Source: Xestospongia muta
Lineage: Eukaryota > Porifera > Demospongiae > Haplosclerida > Petrosiidae
Assembly: GCA_963693285.1 (NCBI GenBank)
Contig: OY848931.1
Coordinates: 5,237,079-5,301,078, forward strand
Direction of reading: 5' to 3'
Length of the DNA: 64,000 bases
Part shown: one piece after another, positions 12,601-25,500 of the stretch
How the letters are laid out: each line of letters begins with the position of its first letter
Position numbering within the stretch: position 1 is the first letter of the stretch
Position numbers and translations under genes: made by a program
Notes under the pieces: model-generated
What the model was told of the DNA's origin: nothing
Database searches by the model: none
The model's input: only the letters and a program-made list of their open reading frames with translations

Positions 12601-12764
12601 AGAACACCAACCCCAATGAAACAGAAGATTCGGTGACAGAAGCAACAAAGCCATTAGAACATGGAAATACACTAAGTGATGAGCCCTCCAGTGAGAAACC
12701 CATGACCAGGCAATTAACTGTCATAAAGGTTGGTGACAATGTTAACCGTTGTCCTCAACAATGA
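9671..12764 (+). CDS. SPDL1: Spindly-like dynein adaptor with CC1 box, Spindly motif and C-terminal CaaX box
   Basis: Spindly recruits dynein-dynactin to the RZZ complex at kinetochores. The gene is a coiled coil over about nine exons, joined by phase-compatible GT-AG introns. Three functional signatures of human Spindly appear in order: an Ala-Ala-Gly CC1 box near the N-terminus (TAAAEAGMALLSTNQELQ), which in the family binds the dynein light intermediate chain; the Spindly motif GNSLFGEVEEKR split across the exon junction near 10980/11281, which binds the dynactin pointed end; and the last four residues CPQQ at 12750-12761 followed by TGA. Human Spindly also ends in CPQQ and is farnesylated there for kinetochore targeting. 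After the coiled coil comes a polar, Ser/Thr/Glu-rich tail (about residues 400-540) as in the vertebrate protein. Overall sequence is otherwise divergent, so the symbol rests on these motifs and the length. Confidence 0.87.
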
Positions 12765-13248
12765 ACAACCCATTCCTTGTTGTGATTAATTATGTTCATA
12801 TCATAATGTTGACAAATGAATGTGATTCATTTGTCATTTTGGTTAATATAACTTTATTTATCACAAGACACTTAACTTAGGAGCATTGATAGAATATGAC
12901 ACTTTTAGGTACAAACTATTGGCAAAATTTAATAATTTATATGGCTACTTGGACATTGGAAAATTTAACCAATGAGAAAAAGGTAACCTATACTGACTAA
13001 GAGGCACATTTCTAAACACCAGCAGTACAATGAACTAAACAATTTTTGTACCATATTGAATTGTCACATAGAATATATTATACAAATTAAATATATACAA
13101 CTTGCACTATTAAATTAATAATTTCATTTATAACTTGACTGTTTATTAATTTTACTAAAATTTGTCAAAATGTATTGTATAATTATGACCTGATAAAAAA
13201 ACTATTGAAGATCAGCAATATATATAGCATAAATATATTCATGGTTGT
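12765..13248. other. Convergent 3' intergenic region between Spindly and EEA1
   Basis: AT-rich sequence between two converging stop codons. It must hold the 3' UTRs and poly(A) sites of both genes. I see no ORF or RNA gene. Confidence 0.5.
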
Positions 13249-13500
13249 TCTTTAAAACATTGGTCACAAACACGTTGTGGTTTCTTGAACGATGGCAAAG
13301 TCATAGATTGTGATGTGCATTGATTACAAAATATCTGGCCACAGTTTCGACAATGATGCTAAAAGGCACTTTAACACTTTCTTTTAATCATTGACATACC
13401 TTCCTTAAGCTGACAGAGAATTTCTGCTGACAATTATGGCAGTGAGAGACATCAGCATCTTTCTCCCATTGCCTTTCCATTTGACGTGTACGTACAACCT
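13249..13500 (-). other. FYVE zinc-binding domain of EEA1 (two exons)
   Basis: Exons 13358-13249 and about 13500-13401 join in phase at K|HHC. The domain has the WxxD start, the basic RKHHCR motif that reads PI3P, four CxxC-type pairs and the RVC ending. No lesion is visible. Confidence 0.9.
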
Positions 13501-16500
13501 GAATAAATGGTTGCTAATTTTAGCCATTAGTCATCATCACACACACACATACCTGTAACTTTTGATTTTCACTTCCTAGTTGCTGAAGTGCTGAATGTAG
13601 ATCTTTTTCACGCTTTTGAGAATCTGCAATCTGAGATTGAGTTCTTGTTTTCACTTCCTCTTCTTCTACAAGCCTATACAAAATGAGAAATTAACTGCCA
13701 TATCATGGAAATCTGACAAACTTGTCCAATAAAGTTCTGTTTTTCTCTCGCAATAGTTGGGATTCTGTAGTCAATTCTGAAAGTAAATAAAGACATGATT
13801 CAGGACATGCAGGGATATTATAATGGTTAATTGGTATGTAGGATCAAAAAATGAGTATGATAAAAAGGTTGTTCCATGAATGAACACAATACCTTACCCT
13901 GTATTCGTTTTTGTGCTATAGAGGCATTATCTTCCATTTCTCTAACTCTTTTCTTCATTGTCTCAAGTTCAAATCGTAATGTGCCAAGGTTACCACTCAA
14001 TGTTTTTATTTCTGACTGATATTGTTTGTTGTTTTCTGATTTTTCCACCTCTAACTCTTTAAGTTGTGTATCTGCAGTAACCTATTAGGAAATTGTATTT
14101 ACTGATAATACATTTATGGGGAGGTCTTTACCAATTTGTTCTTCAAAGCTGAAACTTCTGTTTCTAGAGCTGACTTAATCTTCTCAGAGTCAACCTTCAA
14201 TAAAGTGATATTTAGATTTGCCTGTTATTGAATCATCTTAAATGATAAAGGGTTTTACATAATTACTTGTTCGTTTTCTTGTTTACATGTTGTCAGTTGC
14301 TCTTGCAGAGAGGTTAATTCTGCCTTTAAAAATCCTTGCTCTTTCTCATTGTTCTTGTTTACTAATTCAAGCTGCTCTCGACCACTGACAATTACTTTTT
14401 CTTTCTCTTTCATTTCGAGAGACATACTATTGATTTTACTCTCAGCTTGATCTAATTGATTGCTAAGGTTTTCAATATCACTTCTTGCTTTTTTAAGTTC
14501 ACTTTCTAAGACTGCTTCTTTCTCCTGTTGAGTCTAACATTAGAAGTTAATAATGTAAGCAAAAAACCAATATAGACAGTTTACTTTAAGTTGTTGCTTT
14601 GATGCATTTATCTGTTCATCATACCATTTACTCTTAGAATTAGAGTCATCTTGAGCATTCTATAAATTATCTTAGAAATTGAGACATAAACATTAATTTA
14701 ATACATGCCTGTAAGTCTTCTTGTAAGGACTCCACTAATTTCTTTTTAAGTTCGAGTTCACTTTCAATAGATTCAGCATACTGAGACTAATAACATCTTA
14801 ATAGTATACTGAAAATGAAGTGAGTCACTTACTTTTTGCTTAAGGTACACATTAAGACTGGATATCTCTTCTTCCATTGATAATTTAGTGGAGGTTTCAC
14901 TCTATGAGACAACAATTATATAATAAACTTATAGTTATTCGTCATGAGGTTATACCTTTAACTGGTTTTCTTTTAATTGAATTTCCTTGCGTAGTTCAGA
15001 TATCTACATAATTTAACTACATAAATGTGAACATGATATTGTGACTAACTTCATTTTGAAGTCTTTTTTCACTGGTTACTTTAATATCCAATTGTCCTAC
15101 AATCTGTGAGTGCTCTTTGACATGGGCCTATAATAAAAAAAATTTAACAACTCCTTCATTTCAAGAAAGCCCAGTTAGCTCAGTCGGTAGAGCATCAGGC
15201 TTTTAACCTGAGGGTCAAGGGTTCGAGTCCCTTACTGGGCGCTTTTTTTTTTCATTAACATTTTTTACTTACTTGTATAACCTTCTCCTTCTCTCCTAGT
15301 GCCTCTTGTGCAGATAACAATTGTTCCTCAAGAGTCGCTACTAAATCCTCTTTTTTTCTCATTTGCACTAATTCTAACTCATTCTCTTTTACTTTACTTT
15401 CAAGATGACTCAACTGTGACCTAGACTTTGTCTCATTGTCAACCAGTTTTGTTTGTAAGTCATTAACAGAAACCTAGCATTTAAGTAAAAATAAAAACAA
15501 GATTAAAACTGTTCCCAACAGTATCTTTAATGGCTTTGCAAAATAATTGGCAAAATATGTCTGAGAGTGTTTCTCCCTCAGAATAGCAGTCATCATAGTA
15601 GCACTTACAGTAGAGAACATTAAATTTATCAGCTACAAATAGCAACCAATGTATGCTTTTGTATAAATACATACATATATTAACACAAGCCAACTAAGGG
15701 CAACTTAGTATGACAATAATATAACTATAAACTATTACAGTACCTCTAATAATGATGCATCATTCTTCAAGGATATGTTGGTCACTTCTAGTTCTTTTAG
15801 TTGGTCCTTTAATGAAGAAATCATTGATTCTAATTGTTGCTTGTCATTTTGTAAAGACTTTAGAGACTATTGGAATATAAATATAACTTTAATGACACTC
15901 AAGATTGCCTTATTACCACTTCATGTTCATTTGCCACTTGCTGCCATTTTGTTAAAGATAATTCCAACTCCTCCTTCTTTTCTTGGATACCATATAGTTC
16001 AGATATCTAACATTGGAAGATATTAATTATGTATTGGTTATTTTTATTTGTTTGGGACAAAATTATCATATTCACATCACCAAACTAATAACTTTTTATG
16101 TTAGTTTTAAGTCACAAACTATAGCAATAAAAACATTTTAATGTTGTTTGATAGTAACAAGACAGAGATTTTATACTAAACAGTAAACAAAACAGCAGAA
16201 GATATTAACGAAACTATATCCAGAAGTTTCAAATTCTAAAAGTCACATTCATTATAAGGCTACTGTTAGATTAACATAATAGTATTTAATACTATGACTG
16301 TCAAATCTATGCTAGACAACAAGTTAAGGTTTTAGTTAAACTAGTATAAGTATCAATCTAGACATCTATATTTATGACACAAGAAGTATCAACATAATAT
16401 GTGTTACGCCACATAGATATCATGTTTTATACTTTTTGGCACAATCTTTTAGATATTCTTTTTACACCACTAAATGATAACAAATTAATAGTACCTTTAA

Positions 16501-19500
16501 TTGTAGTTGTTGCTTCCAATCTTCCTCTTCTTTTTGATGCCTTTCTCTTTGCTTTTCAATTTCTGCTCTCCATGAAGCATCACTTGATGCCAACATTTTT
16601 TTGGTCTAGAATATTGATATTAATATCATTAACAATTATTTAAACCTACTTCTTCTACTGCTATTTTAGAAGCTTCCTTGTCATCTTTGTGAGCAACTAT
16701 ATCCTGTTGAAGGGATGCCACTTCTGTTTCAAGATTTAATCGCTCAGTACAAGATTTTTCCTCTAAAGTTTGCAGAGTAACTGTCTACAAGAAAACAGTA
16801 ATTTAATATGAACAGTTAGCAAAGGTCTCAACCTTTTCATGAAGTTGACCTGAAAGTTCTTGTATTTGTTTCTGTGCTTCATCTTGAAGTGTCTGTAACT
16901 GCTTTTGAAGACTACTTTCATTCTCTGTAGCATTATGTTTAAACTAAACAAGGAAGAATATAAATAAATATTTTAGTTCAATAATGACATATTTGTGGAT
17001 ACAGGTTGTACTAAATAACTAAACAACACAACCATGTTACAGACATAAGAAAAAATAAAAGAAACAAGTCTCATACTGATTCCAATGTTTCCTGGAGTTG
17101 CTGAAGATTAGTAGTCAATTCTTTGTTCTTGATCTCTTCAGCAGTTACTTGATCTTGCAATTGTATTTGTTCTTGTGCAGAAGTACGTTGAAGTTCAGTC
17201 AAAAGGCATTCCTATACAAAATCCATGTCATTTATAGCATTGACATACAATAAATGTAAGGAGTCATTACTTGTAATGGATTAATGGAAACTACATTTTG
17301 TTCATTTTAGATTATTTAGTTTTATACATGAGACTTGACTTAATCAGTAATCTCACTTTATTTTGAAGCTCAGTTGACAGCAAATCTACATTTCTCTGTG
17401 TCTCTGTTAACATTGTGTCTTTTTTTTGAACTTGTGCTTCCAAATCATTAAGTTGTCTCTTTACATCTTCTAACTCCTCAATCAGCTAAACAAACATGAT
17501 ATATCACTAAGATATATAAGATAGCAAGAACTACCTTTGTTTTATTAATTACTGATTCTTCCAACTGTTCCTGAAGCTCCACTTCTCTTTTGTGGGCTGA
17601 CTGATTCACTGTTTCTAGTCGTACCTGCAAGGCATCCTATGGAATAAAAGTAGTTGAACAACTTCACATTTGATACATTGCTTGTATTGTAGTATAGCTG
17701 TCATACATTAGTTTCCTCTCTGACTTGTGTGATTCATTCAAATATGAGGTTTTACTCTATTAGTCACTACATGTATATCATACCTTTTCTTGTTCTAATT
17801 GACTAATTGCAGTAGCTACACCTTCTCCAGCTTCTATCTATAGAAATGTTCCAAAGTTTAATTATCTATTATAAAATAGTAGACAGTAACTATATGTATA
17901 TTAAATAATACATTAAAGTCTGGTTATTATATCCATTAGATGTCCATTGTTAAGCTGGCATGCATCGTTAAAAAGTGCTAAGGGATTTTAATTTTTCAAT
18001 TAAACAAAGGGATAATGTTTTTAGGTCTCCTGGATGGTTAGAAAAAGAGTAATAGGAAAAAGAATAACAATATCTTAATATAATAAAATTACTAAATGAA
18101 AACGTAGTGTTAACATTCAATAATGTTTTAAATTGATGTACTATTACAATTGTCCTTAACTTGTGTAAACCCAAAACCCTTGTTGCTACATTAGACAGAG
18201 CAGATGGAACCTTTCTCTTTAAAAGTACTTTATCAGGGCAACAAAGAAAACAGACAGACAAACTAAATGCTATATTCTGTGCCCACACAAAGGTGGCCAC
18301 TGCCATTAAACCATAATTTTAAGCTCAAATTCCTGTAATTTGATCACAAATAGTCTTGACAAAAATTTTATACATGTATTTAACAGTATTTCAGTGCCAG
18401 TAAAATGCATATTAATCAAGAGTGTCAGACAAGGAGAGTATAAATATAGAACAAAACTCTTACATATTGTATTATTGCATACTCAATGTATTTTAATATC
18501 ATAAAGTCAGAATTATTCATAAAGGTTTAAATGTTACGATTTGCTTTTTGAATTTTACCAGATTTTGTTATATCCTCTCTTAACTGAAGCACCATAAATT
18601 GCTGTTTTTTGCTGATTTAATATTCTACTTGCCAACAATTTACCATTACTCATTATCACTTACAAATTACAATTATACCAATATAGTAGATTGTTTGTTT
18701 TATACCTTTGTAATCAATTCGGATCTCTCTTTCTGTAGAAACAATAGCCTCTCCTCCTCCTCTTTCATTCTGTGCTCTAGTTCTGTGGCATGAGTATTAC
18801 TAAATATAGTAACCAAAAGTCATCAACGGTAAAAACATTCTTACTCTTACATCTTTCCCATTTGATCTTCCAGTTGAGTTATTTGCCTCTTTAGCTGTCG
18901 ATTCTCTTTGTTAGCTAACATTAATTCATTCTCCTTTTCCTTGTGTTCTTGATTTAATGTATCCATATTGTCCTGTAGAGTAGACACTAACTGTTCTTTT
19001 TTTATCATATTTGATTGAGCCTAATCAGAAAAAAGAATTGAAAAATATTATCAGGCACCATGTTGAATAATAAAATCAGTTAATGAGGCACATTCAGGTA
19101 TAATCATAGTAAATATACAAGTTTGATTTATTGTGAAGATAAGACAATACAAGAAAACAATTCAAAAATGTCTAAAATACCTCTGTCAGTTGACTTTGCA
19201 AGAGTGAACAAAGAGCTACTTTTTCTTCTTTCTGAGAATTAGCTTGTTGGAGAGATGACTTGAGTGCACTAACAGCAGACTGAAGACTAGAGGTAAAAGA
19301 AGATAAAATGTATGATTATCAGCAGTAACTAATAAAACTTGCCCATTATTACAAACGTTAACTTTAATTACAATTTAAAAAGAGGGCTTGACTCCACCAA
19401 AAGAAGAGGAAATTATCTACTATGCTGTGGTCTCTACACTTTCTAATTTAAATTAATAACTTGCTTTGTCAAACACTGGTAGTTCCATAATTGTGTCATT

Positions 19501-22500
19501 TGTAACTTTGTTCTAAGAATATAACTTTTAACAATCAACTTGGTGTCACATTGATTTTAAAAATAAACTTATAAAAGTAGAAAGATTGTCTATCATGTAC
19601 AATAAGTAACTGTCAAATGAATAGTACCACATAAGACTTAGCTCAATGCTCCTAAACCACCAAAGGGTTGGTTAATCTCAGTAGTCTGCTCAAACAGAAC
19701 TGTCTGTATCAAGGGGATTAATTACACCTTTATACAAGTCTCAACATTTTCCTATCTTCAATCATGAAGTCTTTCAAACTAATAAGAAAGTTCCAAACTC
19801 AAGTATTTACTTATTTCTTCAGAATATTTAGTGACAACAAATGATTTTAGTACAGTCAAATTTGTACTCATCATAACTCATGATTACCTTTCTAATTCTT
19901 GAGGTTTAGGCATTGTACTAAGCTGGTTTTGAGCATGCTTTAACTCCTCCTCTAACCTAAAAATACTCATAAAAAACATAAAATATCTGTACTTACCTTC
20001 CTAGTCTCTCATGACGAGGGGCAGCTGCTAGCTCTAATTCTAATGCTCTGATCCTTGACTGACATCTAAGTGCAATAACAATCTAACTAGATTAGATTAT
20101 GTAAGAACACCTTTCTAGACTTTCAGTGCTTGGTAGCTTGGATACATGATTTTGAAGTTCTTGATATTGTATTTGAAGACTATAAGTAGGAAAAAACGGC
20201 AAAAACAGTCTTTTAAAAAATATGAGGAATTTGTTAGCAAGAAGTTTGCCATATATGATAGTTAGACAAAAGACAATACCAATGCCATAAAAGGTTTACA
20301 TGTAGTCATGTAAAATGTTTGATGTCCATATACATAGAACACCTCAACACCTCTACTTGAATTTAACACTTTGTGTATTCATGATTGACTAACGATAAAG
20401 TAAATATTTTTGTGATACTGAACTTTTGACAAGCACAGTACTGACTGACTTGAAAAACAATAACACTTTATATATATTTTTTCTGATTCATACTTTCTTA
20501 TCTCCTCTGATTTCTTCTTTTCTTCATCACGGGATTCTTTAAGGTCATCTTCTAATTCCTTTAGCCTTTCTCTTCTTGGAGCTAAGTTAAGATCAGCTGT
20601 TAGCTGTGTAAGACGCTGCTCAGAACTGTGTAATGGACAGTGAAATGGTAATTAGTATAGTAGTTCTTACTCTAGTAGAGCCTTCTTTTTCTCATTGAGT
20701 TCAGTTTCTAAATATTCAACCTGTTCCTTATATCTAAGAGAAAGAGTTTTCTACTTTCAACATTAGTCTGTACCTTTGTACAACCTCTGGATTAACAAAG
20801 TGATCATGTTTTTCTTGAAGAGCTCTATATTGCTCATTAATTGTATCTTTTTCTTCCTTTATCTTCCTCAGATCTTCCATCAATGATTTTACTTGGTCAT
20901 CTAATCTATTTAGATAACATATGTAAAGTCGTATAGTTGTATTGTGATTCCTTAAAAGTATACTGACATGATAAGTTAGTTAATACAGAATGTGACAACA
21001 CTGTCCATACAAAGATGGCTTGGATTTATCAATGAAATGTATTAGCATAAAATATTAAATGCTGATTGTATTCTTGTAACACTATTGGACACCATATAAA
21101 CCATTTCTATGGTGCCCAATGATGCTTGAAAAACACCATTGGGCACCATATAAACTATTTCCATGGTGCCCTATAGTGACTGAGGTAACACCATTGGGCA
21201 CCATATAAACCATTTCTATGGTGCCCTATGGTGACTGAGGTAACACCATTGGGCACCATATAAACCATTTCCATGGTGCCCTATGGTGACTGAGGTAACA
21301 CCACTGGGCACCATATAAACAATTTCTATGGTGCCCTATGGTGACTGAGGTAACACCATCGAGCACCATATAAACCATTTCTATGGTGCCCAATGATGCT
21401 TGAAAAACACCATTGGGCACCATATATACTATTTCTATGGTGCCCTATGGTGACTGAGGTAACACCATTGGGCACCATATATACCATTTACATGGTGCCC
21501 TATGGTGACTGAGGTAACACCATTGGGCACCATATAAACCATTTCTATGGTGCCCTATGTTGACTGAGGTAACACCATTGGGCACCATATATACCATTTC
21601 CATGGTGCCCTATGGTGACTGAGGAAACATCATTGGGCACCACATAAACCATTTCTATCGTGCCCTATGGTGACTGAGGTAACACCATTGGGCACCATAT
21701 AAACCATTTCTATGGTTCCCAATGATGCTTGAAAAACTCCATTGGGCACCATATAAACCATTTCTATGGTGCCCTATGGTGACTGAGGTAACACCATTGG
21801 GCACCATATAAACCATTTCTATGGTGCCCAATGGTGACTGAGGTAACACCATTGGGCACCACATAAACCATTTCTATGGTGCCCTATGGTGACTGAGGTA
21901 ACACCATTGGGCACCACATAAACCATTTCTATGGTGCCCTATGGTGACTGAGGTAACACCATTGGGCACCACATAAACCATTTCTATGGTGCCCTATGGT
22001 GACTGAGGAAACATCATTGGGCACCACATAAACCATTTCTATGGTGCCCTATGGTGACTGAGGTAACACCATTGGGCACCATATAAACCATTTCTATGGT
22101 TCCCAATGATGCTTGAAAAACACCATTGGGCACCATATAAACTATTTCCATGGTGCCCTATAGTGACTGAGGTAACACCATTGGGCACCATATAAACCAT
22201 TTCTATGGTGCCCTATGGTGACTGAGGTAACACCACTGGGCACCATATAAACCATTTCTATGGTGCCCTATGGTGACTGAGGTAACACCATTGGGCACCA
22301 TATAAACCATTTCTATGGTGCCCAATGATGCTTGAAAAACACCATTGGGCACCATATAAACCATTTCTATGGTGCCCTATGGTGACTGAGGTAACACCAT
22401 TGGGCACCATATAAACCATTTCCATGGTGCCCTATGGTGACTGAGGTAACACCACTGGGCACCATATAAACCATTTCTATGGTGCCCTATGGTGACTGAG

Positions 22501-25500
22501 GTAACACCATCGAGCACCAAATAAACCATTTCTATGGTGCCCAATGATGCTTGAAAACACCATTGGGCACCATATATACCATTTCTATGGTGCCCTATGG
22601 TGACTGAGGTAACACCATTGGGCACCATATATACCATTTACATGGTGCCCTATGGTGACTGAGGTAACACCATTGGGCACCATATAAACCATTTCTATGG
22701 TGCCCTATGGTGACTGAGGTAACACCATTGGGCACCATATATACCATTTCCATGGTGCCCTATGGTGACTGAGGAAACATCATTGGGCACCACATAAACC
22801 ATTTCTATCGTGCCCTATGGTGACTGAGGTAACACCATTGGGCACCATATAAACCATTTCTATGGTTCCCAATGATGCTTGAAAAACACCATTGGGCACC
22901 ATATAAACTATTTCCATGGTGCCCTATAGTGACTGAGGTAACACCATTGGGCACCATATAAACCATTTCTATGGTGCCCTATGGTGACTGAGGTAACACC
23001 ATTGGGCACCATATATACCATTTCCATGGTGCCCTATGGTGACTGAGGAAACATCATTGGGCACCACATAAACCATTTCTATCGTGCCCTATGGTGACTG
23101 AGGTAACACCATTGGGCACCATATAAACCATTTCTATGGTTCCCAATGATGCTTGAAAAACACCATTGGGCACCATATAAACCATTTCTATGGTGCCCTA
23201 TGGTGACTGAGGTAACACCATTGGGCACCATATAAACCATTTCTATGGTGCCCAATGATGCTTGAAAAACTCCATTGGGCACCATATAAACCATTTCTAT
23301 GGTGCCTTATGGTGACTGAGGTAACACCACTGGGCACCATATAAACTATTTCTATGGTGCCCAATGATGCTTGAAAAACTCCATTGGGCACCATATATAC
23401 CATTTCCATGGTGCCCTATGGTGACTGAGGTAACACCATTGGGCACCATATAAACCATTTCTATGGTGCCCAATGATGCTTGAAAAACACCATTGGGCAC
23501 CATATAAACCATTTTTATGGTGCCCTATGGTGACTGAGGTAACACCATTGGGCACCACATAAACCATTTCTATGGTGCCCTATGGTGACTGAGGTAACAC
23601 CATTGGGCACCATATAAACCATTTCTATGGTTCCCAATGATGCTTGAAAAACACCATTGGGCACCATATAAACCATTTCTATGGTGCCCAATAGTGACTG
23701 AGGTAACACCATTGGGCACCATATAAACCATTTCTATGGTGCCCAATGATGCTTGAAAAACACCATTGGGCACCATATATACCATTTCCATGGTGCCCTA
23801 TGGTGACTGAGGAAACATCATTGGGCACCACATAAACCATTTCTATGGTGCCCTATGGTGACTGAGGTAACACCATTGGGCACCATATAAACCATTTCTA
23901 TGGTTCCCAATGATGCTTGAAAAACACCATTGGGCACCATATAAACCATTTCTATGGTGCCCAATGGTGACTGAGGTAACACCATTGAGCACCATATAAA
24001 CCATTTCTATGGTGCCCAATGATGCTTGAAAAACTCCATTGGGCACCATATAAACCATTTCTATGGTGCCTTATGGTGACTGAGGTAACACCACTGGGCA
24101 CCATATAAACTATTTCTATGGTGCCCAATGATGCTTGAAAAACACCATTGGGCACCATATAAACCATTTTTATGGTGCCCTATGGTGACTGAGGTAACAC
24201 CATTGGGCACCATATAAACCACCTCTATGGTGCCCTATGGTGACTGAGGTAACACCATTGGGCACCATATAAACTATTTCTATGGTGCCCTATGGTGACT
24301 GAGGTAACACCATTGGGCACCATATAAACCATTTCTATGGTGCCCAATGATGCTTGAAAAATACCATTGGGCACCATATATACCATTTCCATGGTGCCCT
24401 ATGGTGACTGAGGTAACACGATTGGGCACCATATAAACCATTTCTATGGTGCCCTATGGTGACTGAGGTAACACCATTGGGCAGATATAAACCATTTCTA
24501 TAGTGCCCAATGATGCTTGAAAAACACCATTGGGCACCATATAAACCATTTTTATGGTGCCCTATGGTGACTGAGGTAACACCATTGGGCACCATATAGA
24601 CCGTTTCTATGGTGCCCTATGGTGACTGAGGTAACACCATTGGGCACCATATAAACCATTTCTATGGTGCCCTATGGTGACTGAGGTAACACCATTGGGC
24701 ACCATATAGACCATTTCTATGGTGCCCAATGATGCTTGAAAAACACCATTGGGCAGGCACCATATAAACCATTTCTATGGTGCCCAATGCTACATAAATG
24801 ATTATTGTTAGTTACTTATCAATTTTACCTCTTTTTGTCCACTTCCATAAGCTGTTTCTCTTTTTCCAATTCACGAAGCTGTTTCTCATTCTCTCCACTG
24901 TTTTGTTCCATTACAAGGTGAAGAGATGAAAGCTGTTGTTGCATAGCCTTAATGTCATCTGCTTCTGGTCTAATGAAATGAGAAAAGAATAAAATGATGT
25001 GACTATACATGAATACCTTTGCTGTAACTGCATGGCCAACCTCTCATTACGAACTTCTTGCTCATTCAGTTTACTCTTAAATGAAAACATGACTATAATA
25101 ATATAAATAAATTACTCACTTGCACACTTATAATCTCATCTTGTAAGGTTTGAATTTTTGACTGAGCTTCATCAAGTCTGCTTTGTAAGTTCGCATTATT
25201 CATGGCCTATAGGGACTTATCAACATCTTTTGATTCATATACAAAAAGCAATACCAAATTGCCAGCTTTCTGTGACACTCTCTCTACATTGTTTTGAAGG
25301 CTATCATTTTCTTTTATCAAACGACTATTTTCATTTTGTAAGCGAACTATTTCAATAGACACTACATTAAACAGAAAGTAAGATAAAGTGGATCCGATAT
25401 TAATGTCAATGTATCAAATCACTAACTAGTAGCACGACCTTCTTCCGATTGTTCAAACATTTGTTTCATTACTATTAATTCCTAGAATTGTCTCAATATT

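Noticed and set aside
21226..24595. Many overlapping 65-86 codon minus-strand ORFs in the array
   Set aside because: The same open stretches occur in all three frames because the unit length is not a multiple of three and lacks stops; this does not indicate a repeat protein.
21079..24789. CRISPR-like array of regular repeats
   Set aside because: Units are contiguous with no unique spacers, contain internal palindromes, and sit in an intron of an animal gene. It is a minisatellite.
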